Source: CAYUST01 sp041908765
GTDB taxonomy: Bacteria; Patescibacteriota; Gracilibacteria; Absconditabacterales; Absconditicoccaceae
Assembly (NCBI GenBank): GCA_041908765.1
Contig: JAYREU010000076.1
Span: forward strand, 1 to 38,003
DNA: 38,003 bases
Direction: 5' to 3'
The notes beneath the pieces were generated by a model. It ran no database searches. It had not been told where the DNA came from and was given only the letters and a program-made list of their open reading frames with translations. How positions within the stretch are numbered: position 1 is the first letter of the stretch; each line of letters opens with the position of its first letter. Below, in pieces: positions 1 through 10,012 of the stretch. The position numbers and the translations under genes were made by a program.

Positions 1-2222
1 ACGCTATCACCAGCTTTGTATAATCCTCTATCACTAAATCCGTATATTTTCAATGGATCATCAGATCCTCGTGCAATCATATTACCTCCTTGTTCGGTCA
101 CTTCTGTAGGAGAAAGTTTACTGTTTATTTTTCGTTGGAGTGAATTTCCTCGTTGGTCATCTGCAACACCAGGCGCATAAATCCACTCTTCTCCACGACG
201 ATGTACAGGCATGAAGGTTTCTTGATAACGAGATTTGATACGTACTATAAAAGTTTCATCTTTTCGAGACTGATTATAATCATATCCTTCAGGTGGAATG
301 AACTCAGGTAACGCAATACGCGTCACCGCTCCTGTGATAGATTGCTTGGCAATTGCTCTACCTGCTAGTGAGGTTACCGTCAAGGTACCTTCCTCTATAG
401 GTTTACCATCCTCAAAAGTAAATCATCGTACATAGAGTTGATCATTAGCGAGTTTGGTCCACAAGCCCAGATCTGACTTGAGGAAATAATGCTCTTGGGC
501 GTTGCCTTGTGCATCAGTAAAGAAAACTCTAAATGCTGCAGCTGACTGTAGCGATGCGGGCAAAGGAACAGCTTGTCTGTATGCCTTCCAATACACAAAT
601 CATGACGTAGTGATAGTATGTTTGCTTACCTCTCCCTGACAATCAAAGAGATAGTTCTCAAGTCACTGACCTTTCTTGGCCTGCATATCTGGCGTGTCAC
701 GTACGGTACAAGTTTGGAAATTGACGGGGAAATTATCTGTATTCTCGTACTGAATCAATACATCACTAAACGTTCCAGACTTCGGGAGAATACTCATCGT
801 ATTGTTTGCCAAAATATGTTGCGTGATTGCTCTCTTGTCGATACTCTCTAGATACAGATCGATGGGGAGAGTTATAGTATGTCCATAGATCGAGGTCACG
901 GTGATATCTTTTTGGTAACGTTGTTTTGGTTGGATCTTATATGAAAATGCCCCTTGTCGTGGATAGGAAACCTTTCAACTCCCTAACGCTCATTGGAGTT
1001 GCTCATACAGTTGGGTATCATCAAGCATGAAGTTTGCACTCACATGTGCGTTATAAGGATTCCCGTAATAGTAGTAACTATCATCAGTGATTTCCTGGAC
1101 TGAAAAATAAGCCGTAAATTGTGTTGCAACATCAAACATCCAGACATAGATTTGATTCGGTTCAACAATAAGTAACGCTTGATAAGGAGCTGTGTTGGTA
1201 GCGAATATCCGATTGCCTGATTGATTTGGACGTAGTTCTGTAGTTTTCGTAATTGACAAAGGACCTTTATCTGCTGCCAAGATATCCTGTCTTGCGTCAA
1301 GTGCGCTACTCAGTGCATTCTCAAGTGAATTTCTCCCAGCTATATGCATCACCTTTTCTAGTTCTGCAAGATATGATTGTCATTTATTTCACCCTACGGT
1401 AAGATCAAGCTGATAGACATGTACAGGACCGCCTATACGATTGGGAGTCAATTCAAACGAATGCCCTGCAGGAAGTTTTGTCTGATTGGCAATAAACATA
1501 AATGGGTCATATCCATATCCACCATAGATACTATCTAGCCAAAAAGCATTCTTTCCCGTTTTATATTGGAGAGAAAATCATTCATAGTCACTTCCCCATC
1601 TCAATCCCAAGAGAGAAATTGTCTGTCAAGGAATCATATAAATAGCATCTCAGAACCGATTGTAGGCATCTTTGATCAAATAGTTGTCTGGTAATGTATC
1701 CTTGAAAATCAAAAAACTTTCATTGACGGCATGGTTCGTTTTCGCGTCTATGACCAGGTCATCTCCCGAGCTAGTAATCTCGACTTTGACACCTTGGATA
1801 TGAGGAAGAAGTTCTGCTCCACCTGGAATCACCAAATGACTACCTGGCACATCTACTCGTGCATGTTTGAGTTCAATTTGTTGTTTACCATCTGCGGATC
1901 CAAATGCAGACAACCAAGTGGTTAATTCTTTGACTAGGGTTTCCTTATTGGTAGGATCAGTGACATATGCAGCGTATAATCCACCATCATTGAGCGTCGT
2001 AGGCTGTTGGGTGTATCAACCTAATAGGGAGAGATATTTGCCAGACTGTTTCTTTGGAGGAAGTTGATCGAGTGGATCAATACCCAACAATCATCCATCA
2101 CTGACTTTTTGTTCAGTTGGAGTGGTATTTGAGGAAGGGACAGTTGTGGTTTTCTTGGATGAAAACAGTGAACATCCAGAAAGAAGTAGGAATGCGGTAG
2201 TGAGCAAAAGTATTTTTTTCAT
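1..2222 (-). CDS. Alpha-2-macroglobulin-family lipoprotein, C-terminus off the window
   Basis: About 740 N-terminal residues are present; the gene runs off the left edge. The start ATG at 2222 opens a lipoprotein signal (MKKILLLTTAFLLLSGC) with lipobox LLSG before Cys17, so the mature protein is probably anchored on the outer face of the membrane. The last visible residues, YGFSDRGLYKAGDSV, match the MG2-domain opening of bacterial alpha-2-macroglobulins (usual form DRxxYRPGxxV). About 700 residues of low-complexity linker and beta-rich domains precede it, as in large bacterial members. Known family role: a protease trap or envelope-defence protein, often with a CxEQ thioester. That region is not in the window, so thioester status is unknown. 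About a dozen in-frame UGA codons are read as Gly. The gene lies 120 nt downstream of recX on the same strand. The family call rests mainly on the MG2 motif, the lipobox and the size. Confidence 0.75.
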
Positions 2223-2262
2223 GAGTGGTAGAAAGTTTGGATATAAAAGTAAGGCGCATTTT

Positions 2263-2281
2263 CTACCTTGGGGAAAGGTAG
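2263..2281. other. Perfect 7-bp inverted repeat between recX and the A2M-like gene
   Basis: CTACCTT, a 5-nt loop and AAGGTAG form a perfect small hairpin about 40 nt upstream of the lipoprotein start and about 60 nt after the recX stop. It has no clear T-tract in the direction of transcription of either flanking gene, so it is not a convincing terminator. It could be a leader hairpin or an operator, or chance. The rest of this 120-nt gap shows nothing recognisable. Confidence 0.25.
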
Positions 2282-2342
2282 TAGCTATCAGATGCACAGT
2301 AGTAAAATAAAAGAGGAATACAAGAACACGAAGTGCTATTTT

Positions 2343-2798
2343 TTATGTATTATCATCAGTTGAATCAGTAAGTGCTTTTTTGATAGCACCGTATCCGTAG
2401 CCTCTCGTTGCCAAGGTTTTGGTGATAGTGGTGTCATCTTTGCCTTTGCCACGGAGTTTATCAATTTCACGGAGTAGTTTCGTATGTTGTCATTCTGCTA
2501 ATTCAACTTCCAATGCCTCTTGTGCGATCGCCATATCCTCCTTGGAAACACCCTTTGCACGAAGTTTTTGAATAATAGTAGTAAGAGACTTTCCCTTTCT
2601 CACTACCTCGGAACTCAAATATAGACGTGCATACGCTTGATCATCAAGGAGTTTAATCTCTTGGAAACGCTCGAGAACGGGAGAAATTTCCTCAAGTGAA
2701 TATCATTTCTTTTGGAGTTGCTTGTGGAGTTCATAAGTTGTTTTGGGATAACGAGCAATATAGTCACGTGCATAGGATAGACAATCCTCCATAATCAT
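2343..2798 (-). CDS. recX: RecX-family regulatory protein
   Basis: 151 residues, TAA stop, two UGA codons read as Gly. The all-helical sequence fits the RecX three-helix repeat family: residues about 7-50 carry YARDYIARYPKTTYELHKQL, the middle has the hallmark DDQAYARLYLSS followed by RKGKS and IIQKLRAKGVS, and a third repeat ends in ATRGYGYGAIKKAL. Known role: RecX binds RecA filaments and limits recombination and the SOS response. Length matches usual RecX proteins (about 150-200 residues). The start is ATG at 2798; a second ATG two codons later (2792, MED) is equally possible. Neither has a Shine-Dalgarno sequence. recA is not in the window. The nearest same-strand neighbour downstream is the A2M-like lipoprotein gene. 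Confidence 0.85.
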
Positions 2799-2899
2799 CG
2801 AGACAAACTAAAGAAATAGTAAGCTTTACAACGAGATTTTACCCTTCATAAAGGAGATTGCAAGTGATCGCGGATCATAGAGTGTCTGGAGTTCCTCGT

Positions 2900-2927
2900 T
2901 TGCAATTCTGCTGTAGATGGCTATACT
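2900..2927 (+). promoter_or_regulatory. Candidate sigma70-type promoter for the mraY operon
   Basis: TTGCAA (2900-2905), a 16-nt spacer and TATACT (2922-2927) give a good match to -35/-10 boxes. Predicted transcription starts near 2934, leaving a T-rich leader of about 35 nt before the mraY ATG. The rest of the 170-nt gap between recX and mraY shows no gene. Confidence 0.5.
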
Positions 2928-2968
2928 GCCCCACAAGACAGTGATGTTTTGTTTGTTTTTTTTCTTCA

Positions 2969-4018
2969 ATGTTAATCAAGCTCAATAGTATTCTCGTGTT
3001 TGGACTTATTGCATTTTTTGGAGCATTACTCTTGTATCCTGGCTATATTACTCTCCTCAAAAAACTCAAAGCAGGTAAACAGCTCCGCCAAGAAAGCGTC
3101 ACCGGAGACAAGGCTCCCATATTCAACAAACTGCATGGACACAAAGCGGGTACCCCAACTATGTGAGGAGGACTCATGCTCATCATTATGATTATCATGA
3201 TCGGCGCATCATATCTGTTACAATACTATGGATACATCAACAATACACTCGTCACCAGACAGGAAACCTATATACTGCTTTTTGCATTCTTTAGTATGGG
3301 TATCCTAGGTTTGATTGATGATTATCTCAACATCCAAGGCTCCGGTGGCATAAAATGACTCACTGCCAATATGAAATTAATTCGAATGGTCTTGTTCTCT
3401 GGGTTTATAAGTTATCGATTTTATACAAAACTTGGTATTGATTATTTCATGCTTTGGCCATTTGCAGGTGAAGTACATATTGGTATATTTTCTGCAATAG
3501 TTACTTTTTTTCTCACTATCACGATTGTAAATGCGATCAATATTACCGATGGATTAGATGGTCTTGTAGGAGGCCTTTTGCTCATTATCTTGGGGGTACT
3601 AGGGGTGATGACTTTTATTAGTAGTTGGTTTATCGCTACTACCCTTATTGCAATTGTTATTGGATGTTTGTTGGCGTTCTTGTGGTTTAATATCAATCCA
3701 GCTAAGATATTTTTCGGTGATTCTGGGGCGCTTGCATTAGGGTGATTTATTGCAACACTCGTCTATTTACTCAATATTAGATTTGGGATATTACTTCCTT
3801 TCTTGCTCCTCTTCATGTTGTTTTGGGTGGAGATTGGTTCAAGTTTTTTGCAAATTATGTCCAAGAAATATCTCCATAGAAAATTATTTGCTATAGCGCC
3901 CTTCCATCATCTACTCGAACACAAAGGACAAGCTGAACATACTATTGTCATGAAGTTTTGGCTGATACAAGGAGTATTAGCAGGTATTGCGCTTATTGGG
4001 ATTCTTTATCAACTCTAA
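2969..4018 (+). CDS. mraY: Phospho-N-acetylmuramoyl-pentapeptide transferase MraY
   Basis: 349 residues, polytopic membrane enzyme of peptidoglycan synthesis. It transfers phospho-MurNAc-pentapeptide from UDP to undecaprenyl phosphate, making lipid I. Visible family motifs: HKAGTPTM followed by a UGA-encoded Gly and GG-type turn (residues about 58-68), LIDDYLN with the Asp pair at about 117-118, NAINITDGLDGL (about 188-199), FFGDSGALALG (Asp about 251), and the cytoplasmic His loop APFHHLLEHKG (about 311-321). The usual loop has three His (PxHHHFE); here the third position is Leu. Three in-frame UGA codons (3164, 3356, 3743) all fall where glycine is expected, which makes this gene the best proof of the recoding in the window. 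No Shine-Dalgarno precedes the ATG. It is first of a three-gene operon with 4028-5365 and 5402-6031. Confidence 0.95.
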
Positions 4019-4027
4019 ACATTGCAT

Positions 4028-5365
4028 ATGCGTTTGGCAAATATACTGATCATCCTCTATAAAATATTTTTTGTGGGATTGTTATTGCAATTTTTCTTAT
4101 TCAATACGACAACGTACGGACTTGATCTCTGACTTCCCAATCGAGTATGGCTCTGGAAAGAAGGCATTGTTGGCATACTCCTCATAGGCAGTCTCATTCG
4201 AACAGCTTTTCACAAAGGACGACGTGCATTTCTCTTCCCTCCATCATTTGTGTATCTGCAATGGGCGTTATTTGCTCTAGCTGGCTTGATGATATGGATT
4301 GATCTTGGCATATATCAGCAATCTCTAGGAACCTTGTTTACCGCAATCAAATATGATATCTTGGGATTTATTATTTTCTTTGTAGCCCTACATAGTAGTG
4401 AGATATTAGATGCAACACAAAAACAACACCTCATGAGATGGTATCTCAAAGCTATTAAGTATATGTTACTTTTAGCCATTATTTGGTACTTACTTATCCT
4501 CATCAAGCCAGGCACGCTCAAATTATTTGGGTATGATAATTTTATTTTCGAATGAGTAGTTGGCAAAAATCCACCAGCAGTATACTACAATCATATCAAC
4601 CAAGGTATCGTCCGTAATCAGTTTCTCTTTGAAAGACCAATTAGCTGGGGATTCTTTTTGACCGCATTTTGGCCACTTTTCTTCTTCATGTGCTTGTACA
4701 AACAACCGCTCCGCTACACATGGGTGTGGTGGTCACTGTATATGCTCAACGTATTTCTCACCTTCTCGAGAGCTGCTCGAGGCGCAATTATTATCCAGTG
4801 TGTACTGATTGGGTTACTCATCTACTGGCACCAAAAGAGAAAGTTTTTCATGACTATGATAGTGCCAGGGATATTCGCCGTACTTGCTCTGCTCTATGGA
4901 GGGATGACCGGACTGCTCCAAAGAGGGTTTTCGGATAAGGGACATCTAGCGATGCTTACGCAATCACGAGAAATGATACAAACAAGTCCTTGGATTGGAC
5001 TAGGAGGAACCAGTGCAGGTCCTGGATCACATCATGGCTGAACTGCGTTTAATCCAGAAAATCAGTTCTTACAGATCTGGCTAGAATACGGTATTGGTGG
5101 TATGCTCCTTCGGTTATGTATTTTCGTAGGCTTGATCGTCATCGGTCGAAACCTTTGGAAAAAGGATCGTTTTGTTTTTGTGTCAGACAGTCATACCGCG
5201 TGGATTTGACTCTGTTTATGATTGGTGGGGCTTGGTATCTCTGGATTAGTATTGCATAGTTTTAGTGATAGAATGATTGTCTATCCGTTTATGTTGATGG
5301 GATGAATTTTGGCAAGTCTTGCCTTCCATCAGACAAAGACTTGAAAAACATCCAAAAGCAACTAG
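4028..5365 (+). CDS. O-antigen ligase / Wzy polymerase-like membrane protein
   Basis: 445 residues with about 10-12 hydrophobic segments. Family-like signatures: TFSRAARGAII in the middle (the SRxxxxG element of the Wzy_C/WaaL superfamily), then a periplasm-type loop with SPWIGLGG and NPENQFLQIWLEYG, matching the typical GxG...HNxxLxxxxExG pattern, and further membrane segments to the C-terminus. The known family joins or polymerises lipid-linked glycans outside the membrane. In a Patescibacterium without an outer membrane the product is more likely a surface polysaccharide or an S-layer glycan than LPS (inference). Seven UGA codons are read as Gly; stop TAG. The gene lies 9 nt after mraY, so it is co-transcribed, and both use undecaprenyl-linked substrates. 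There is no Shine-Dalgarno. Confidence 0.75.
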
Positions 5366-5401
5366 AATGGTGAGGTGTATTTTTATTCCTTTTTTCTACA
5401 G

Positions 5402-6031
5402 ATGAACTATCGTGTATTAATTACCAGTATCGTAGCAACAATCTTTTTGCCTATGGTAGTATTTGGACAATCATTTAGCACGGTCCTGGATTGGATGTAC
5501 ACCAATGGACTGACGAAATACAACGAGGCAAGTGGCTACAGAGGGCAAGATTTCATCGTGAGAGGAGAAGTATCTAAATTGTTTAGTAACTATGCTGAGC
5601 TCCAAGGACTCACGCATACCAAAGATGCAAGTGAATGTAACTTCAACGATACAAGCACGTATGATGAGACCTTACAACCCACGATCCTCGATGCATGTAT
5701 GTACGGGTTGGTCAAAGGTCACAACGGCAACTATTATCCAAATAATTCTATGACCGAAGCAGAAGCATTGACCGTCATTGTGAGATCTATCTTGGGTAAT
5801 CAAGATGAAACCGTGACTCCTTGGTGGAAAGAATACTACGAAATCGGTAAGTGGCTCAATGTCATTGACGACGAAGAACTCTACGACCTTGAGAGAAAAA
5901 TTACTAGAGAAAAAGTAGGAACCTGGCTCTACAGAGCATCTCAAGTCGATAAAGATCAAATCAAATCAGAAGGTACCGATGAACTCAAAACCATCCTCGA
6001 AGACATCTTCGGTGAAGAGTTCTGGCAGTAA
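5402..6031 (+). CDS. Secreted protein with an SLH-like (S-layer homology) region
   Basis: 209 residues without any UGA codon. A signal peptide spans about residues 1-24 (MNYRVLITSIVATIFLPMVVFG). Residues about 50-130 resemble two SLH-type units: RGEVSKLFSNYAELQG, then a segment ending LDACMYGLVKG and YYPNNSMTEAEALTVIVRSI; a third, weaker unit ends ITREKVGTWLYRAS. SLH domains bind secondary cell-wall glycan and anchor surface proteins. The gene follows the ligase-like gene by 36 nt and is the last gene before a strong terminator. The first in-frame ATG is at 5375, but 5402 is preferred because it puts a normal signal peptide at the N-terminus. The SLH match is by eye and divergent. Confidence 0.6.
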   Translation: MNYRVLITSIVATIFLPMVVFGQSFSTVLDWMYTNGLTKYNEASGYRGQDFIVRGEVSKLFSNYAELQGLTHTKDASECNFNDTSTYDETLQPTILDACMYGLVKGHNGNYYPNNSMTEAEALTVIVRSILGNQDETVTPWWKEYYEIGKWLNVIDDEELYDLERKITREKVGTWLYRASQVDKDQIKSEGTDELKTILEDIFGEEFWQ

Positions 6032-6069
6032 TATTTTCTCTAGTTCAAGGATATGTTTACCAAAATAAA

Positions 6070-6092
6070 GCCCCGCTCTGGCGGGGCTTTTT
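6070..6092 (+). terminator. Rho-independent terminator of the mraY operon
   Basis: GCCCCGC, loop TCTG, GCGGGGC, then TTTTT: a perfect 7-bp all-GC stem with a T-tract, extended by AAA/TTT. It lies 39 nt after the stop of the SLH-like gene. It is by far the strongest intrinsic terminator seen in the window. Confidence 0.93.
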
Positions 6093-6133
6093 GTAAAGAA
6101 ATTTGTTGGTTTCAAAAATGAATCTCTTTTTTA

Positions 6134-6706
6134 TTATTTTAAGAATCTTTCGTCTATGAGTCTAAGTAGCATCTCCATCTTTCCCTGATGAGTTGGTTCA
6201 CTCCTAGGCTCTATGTATCAATGTCATGAATGTCTACCACTTGCAGATCGACCTATATGAACTATATTTTCTATAAAATCTTTAAGAGGAGATACAATTC
6301 ATTTATGCAAAAAGGTACATGAAAAACTCCCTTCATAGCAACTTTTTCTCATTGAGATGTCATAAAGATTAATTGTATCTATGTAGTCTTTGTGAAATTC
6401 TGTGCCACAAAATATACTTCAATGCGCATTAAGTTGCTCTTCAATAGCAAGTAGCTTTGTTTCAATATTTGGGAACTTTTCCAAAAGTGCTTCACAAGAA
6501 ATAAGTTCTGTATAAGGTGTTTCTAGTCTTGGTGTAAAATATCTTGTTCCATATTTTTGCAAAAGAACAGGATCAGAAAGTACCATTCATAGTGCTTTTC
6601 TCGCTTCCAAAATACGTCTATTTACTTCAGATAGGTTTTCTTTGGCAGCTATTTTCTCCTTTTTCTCATGCATAAGTTCAGCTAGAGACGGGTCTGAGAT
6701 TCACAT
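6134..6706 (-). CDS. Unrecognised 190-residue protein, visible only with UGA = Gly
   Basis: The frame is open from ATG 6706 to TAA 6134 with six UGA codons. The N-terminal third is charged and helical (about residues 5-45, rich in Lys, Glu, Ala and Leu, probably coiled coil). The middle contains KYGTRYFTPRLETPYTELIS, and the C-terminal part has HIGRSASGRHSGHGYIEPRS followed by KMEMLLRLIDERF. No signal peptide or membrane segment is evident, so it is probably cytoplasmic. I do not recognise the family. Support for it being real: the frame is fully open apart from UGA, a good promoter sits 34 nt upstream, and nothing else fills this 700-nt stretch. It converges with the mraY operon, whose terminator lies 42 nt beyond its stop. 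Confidence 0.7.
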
Positions 6707-6739
6707 AAAAATAGAGTAATAAAGGTAAATATGTTATTA

Positions 6740-6767
6740 TGTATATGTATATAAAATAGTAAGTCAA
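6740..6767 (-). promoter_or_regulatory. Candidate promoter for the 190-residue gene
   Basis: On the minus strand: TTGACT (6767-6762), a 16-nt spacer, TATACA (6745-6740). The predicted start near 6733 leaves a leader of about 27 nt before ATG 6706. The surrounding region is very AT-rich, which raises the chance of a random -10 match, but the -35 box is strong. Confidence 0.5.
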
Positions 6768-6819
6768 TACATAATATGGGTTGCTATTTTTATTGGAGTG
6801 GATATGCTTCGGGTGTTTT

Positions 6820-7758
6820 ATGGCTATCTACCGTTTGATGATGAAAGAAACTTTCCACTCCCTCAACATACCTCAGTGGCAATGAGCTGTTTGAAGGTAT
6901 GATGCCACGCTCACGAGCGTGGAGATAGTTGAACAACGACTCAAGTCAATGCCAGCACATGACTATGTAGCGCGTAATATTCCTCACAAGGCATGAGTAG
7001 AATTATTGGAGATACTCAATGTCCCACCTCAAGCAAGTGGCTATACATTTCTCAGAACGGGCAATAGCGAGCAGGACGCATATCGTACACGGTCTGTCGT
7101 TCTCAGATCTGATGGAGAAACATGTGTGTTTGCGCACGCATTACCAGAACTCTCTCTCCCCATATTGACCCCATCTTCAACAGCATCAGAAAATAAAGAG
7201 TCCCTTTTGATGTTGCAACCCACAAGCATTCCTCCTGACTTACTCGACTGCATGCTCGCCACTGGATTGCGAAAGAATAAAGAGCTTGCACAGCAAGACC
7301 TCTTAGCAGAACTCTCCTGAGGAGAAGTATGGTTTGTGCAACAACACGAAGGGAAAGTAGTATGATTCGTCTCCTGATGACCTAGACTGTTTCATGATCG
7401 CAGAGGAGAGTTTGAACTGCTCCATATTGGTGTAGATCCGAGCTATCAAGGCAATGGTGCTGCCAAAGAGCTCTTTGCATGATTGGTAGAGCATGCAAAG
7501 TCTTATTTCGAAGACCGTTGATCTTATCTTAGGAAGTTTCGACTCTACACTGCGCAGACTTCTGACACAGAAAAAGATGCAAGACGTCATGGCTTTTATA
7601 AAAAAATGCTCATGGAGGTAGCGGGCGTGAGTATCAACAAGTTTGGAGCAGGAAAAGTAGAGCTAGAATATGCACTGAACTTTGATGCACAAGGAAATCT
7701 ATTGCCTCCCAATCCCATAGGAGAAAAAATTATAGAGATTTTTCAGACGAAAAAGTAG
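6820..7758 (+). CDS. GNAT-family N-acetyltransferase
   Basis: 312 residues, stop TAG. The C-terminal half (about residues 165-290) is a GNAT fold: GEVWFVQQHEGKVVGFVSGG, then the acetyl-CoA-binding motif A, HIGVDPSYQGNGAAKELF (about 202-219, Q-x-x-G-x-A pattern), and RHGFYKKM near the end. The N-terminal 160 residues match nothing I recognise. UGA codons include a tandem UGA-UGA pair at 7375-7380 encoding Gly-Gly. Start choice is uncertain: 6820, 6838 and 6841 are in-frame ATGs without a Shine-Dalgarno, while an ATG at 6804 has GGAG 5 nt upstream but lies in another frame that closes at a TAA near 6973. The substrate is unknown. The gene ends 6 nt before the converging lysozyme-like gene. Confidence 0.8.
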
Positions 7759-7764
7759 CACTAA

Positions 7765-8655
7765 CTACTCTTGTTTCTCTTGCTCTGCCAGCCACCACGA
7801 CAATACTTTGATGACCATAGCTACAATACCATCTCTCCCTTCTACAGGTATTCCGAAATTTTGGTTAGCATAGACGGAATTCTCAGGTGTAGCATCCGCT
7901 TTGACACCATTGTACATGATGGAGTGCTTTTGGATACTCAAAAGATCGTAGTGTAAATATGATAATTGGATTGCACCCGTATCATCGAAGGGTTGCACAT
8001 TATCATGATATTTTCGCTTCGCACGAGCAAAATCAATGAAGTGTTGGACTTGATCAAGTAGTCAGGCCTCACTGAGTGGTCATGGCTCATAGTAGTGTGA
8101 AGTGATCTGGAAAATACCTCGTCCATTGGCCGGGTTGGACATATTACAGGAGTATTCTCTCCACCAGGTAGCTATGATAAGCGCAGTAGGGAAATTTTGT
8201 TCACGTGCAAGTGCATCGATACGTGCATAGTGATCTTTGCAAGCTTGAGCAAACTCCATTGAACTTGTCACTAGAGGTTGTCGCGTAGCCACAAACGTCT
8301 GTATGCCAGATAACTCTGCATCTGAAAAAATTGGTATGACAGGTGGAGGAGGTAGCGGCGGGGTTTCAGAAAGCACTTCAGCACCAGGAAGTTTAGACAG
8401 GAGATACTTGGCAAGTGCATCCAGCAATTGAGCTTCAGATGAACTACGTGCAAAACTCAATTGTGCTTCTTGTAATTTAGCAAGGAGCGTCGTCAATGAG
8501 GTGCGAGGCAAAGTAACGACTAAATGATCTATACGTTGTTCATAGGGTTGGAGAAAATATTGTTGCGCCTGCGAAAGTTGAGACGAACTAGCAAAGGTAC
8601 TACTACCTATGCTTATCAAGAGAACAAACGAGACAATGAACCATTTCGATCACAT
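7765..8655 (-). CDS. Secreted lysozyme/transglycosylase-like protein
   Basis: 296 residues, stop TAG. ATG at 8655 followed by UGA gives the signal peptide MGSKWFIVSFVLLISIGSS. Residues about 25-75 are helical; a proline stretch (TPPLPPPPVIP, about 98-108) forms a linker. The C-terminal domain contains ALIIATWWREYSCNMSNPA followed by GRGIFQITSHYYEPG: a helix ending in a Glu (about residue 167), then a G-x-FQI motif, the layout of SLT/goose-type lysozyme catalytic cores. Probable role: cutting peptidoglycan, either its own during growth or secretion-apparatus assembly, or that of a partner cell (inference). It lies 28 nt downstream of the rseP-like gene on the same strand, so it is probably co-transcribed. 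The exact family is uncertain. Confidence 0.6.
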
Positions 8656-8683
8656 AGCGATCACGAACTAAAATGCTCATGCC

Positions 8684-9886
8684 CTACCCAATCCAAGGGA
8701 TTGATACTCCCCAGAATCTAATAAGATCAAGCAAGATAATATATATGCCAAGTCACATCAGTATCACAAAGAAGAACATATTGATATAGTTTTCTATAAC
8801 AAAATATTTTTCTGGAGCAAACCTCCCAACATACTGTACGAGAACACCTAATATCCTACCACCATCCAATGCGGGTATAGGCAAGACATTGAAGAGCGCC
8901 AACGCCAAGGAGATCATACCACCAAATGCAAGGTAGAGCCAAACCCCTCCTTCGAGCAAGATCATTTCACCGAATTTGATAATCCCTACGGGACCAGAGA
9001 GTTTGGAAACAGAGTCTCCCATTCTCTGAGAATCGAACGAGATCAGATTACGTCACAGGGTTCACAACAACGTAAAGGTCAATTTGGATTGTGCTTTGAT
9101 TTCATGCCATCACATTTCCCATGCTTTCCATCCACTGAACTTGATAGGTCACTTCAACATTTTGCCATCACCTGCCAAGACAATACCCAAGAAACAACCA
9201 TCCGTAGGACAAGCTACTTGTAATGTTTGCTGTTGTCCATTTCTCTCATAGGCTATTTCGAGTGTTTGTCCAATATACTTTTGAAGTTCTTTACCGAAAG
9301 TAGAAACATCTACAGTATTCCCATTGAGTGAAATGAGTTTATCTCCTACTTGAATACCACTACGTGCAGCGAGACTATCAGGCAAGACAGACTCAATAGT
9401 GACTGCCTGTGTTTCTGTAGCTCCAGAAAGCAATCCTTGCTCTTCGAGGAAACTCTTGGAAGGCATCAGATAACTCGTGCTTTGATGAGACAACATGTTA
9501 TCTGGCAAAATATTGATAGGTACAATACCTTGAGAAAAGCTAATCGAGAATGCAATCCATGCAAAGAGCGTATTGACCGCCACACCACCCAACAAAATCA
9601 AAATCTTAGCACCCAAAGATGCAGAAATGAAACTATCTGGAGCTTTGAACTCCTCTGCATCCCCTGGATTTTCTCCTTTGAGTCTCACAAACCCACCCAA
9701 AGGGATAGCGTTGATGGTATATTCTGTACCGTGCTTATCTTTGCCCAAAGAACCTACTTTTGGGGGAATACCAATACCAAACTCCATCACTTTGACACGA
9801 AATGCTCTCGCGATTGAAAAATGCCCAAGCTCATGAATAAGCACGAGAAACATAAATAACGCAATACCCAAGATAATTCACAACAT
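8684..9886 (-). CDS. rseP: RseP-type membrane zinc metalloprotease (site-2 protease)
   Basis: 400 residues, stop TAG. The first membrane helix carries the zinc site HELGH (residues 18-22). A PDZ domain follows at about 157-220 (SVLPDSLAARSGIQVGDKLI). A C-terminal helix holds the third zinc-ligand motif NVLPIPALDGGR (about 333-344), and a last hydrophobic segment ends the protein. Order and length match the RseP/M50B family, which cleaves membrane-bound anti-sigma factors and remnant signal peptides inside the membrane. UGA-encoded glycines include the third residue and the one in LKGPIKF. Start ATG 9886 lacks a Shine-Dalgarno. It is transcribed divergently from tatD across a 126-nt AT-rich gap in which I saw no convincing promoter pair, only an isolated TATAAT on the minus strand. 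Confidence 0.92.
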
Positions 9887-10012
9887 AGAAACAACGCAAT
9901 ATAAAAAATTATATAGACCCAAGTGTAACCAAATATACCACGAATACAAACACAAAAACTGCCCCTCTCAGACGCCCTTGCATCGCTCAAAAGCTTATGT
10001 ATATAGGGAAGT

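Noticed and set aside
2969..4018. UGA as tryptophan (code 4) or selenocysteine
   Set aside because: In MraY and other conserved proteins UGA sits at invariant Gly positions, TGG is in ordinary use for Trp, and no SECIS-like hairpins follow the many UGA codons.
9350..9836. Plus-strand ORFs of 155 and 87 codons opposite rseP
   Set aside because: They lie antisense to a well-supported RseP gene and show no domain, signal or start context.
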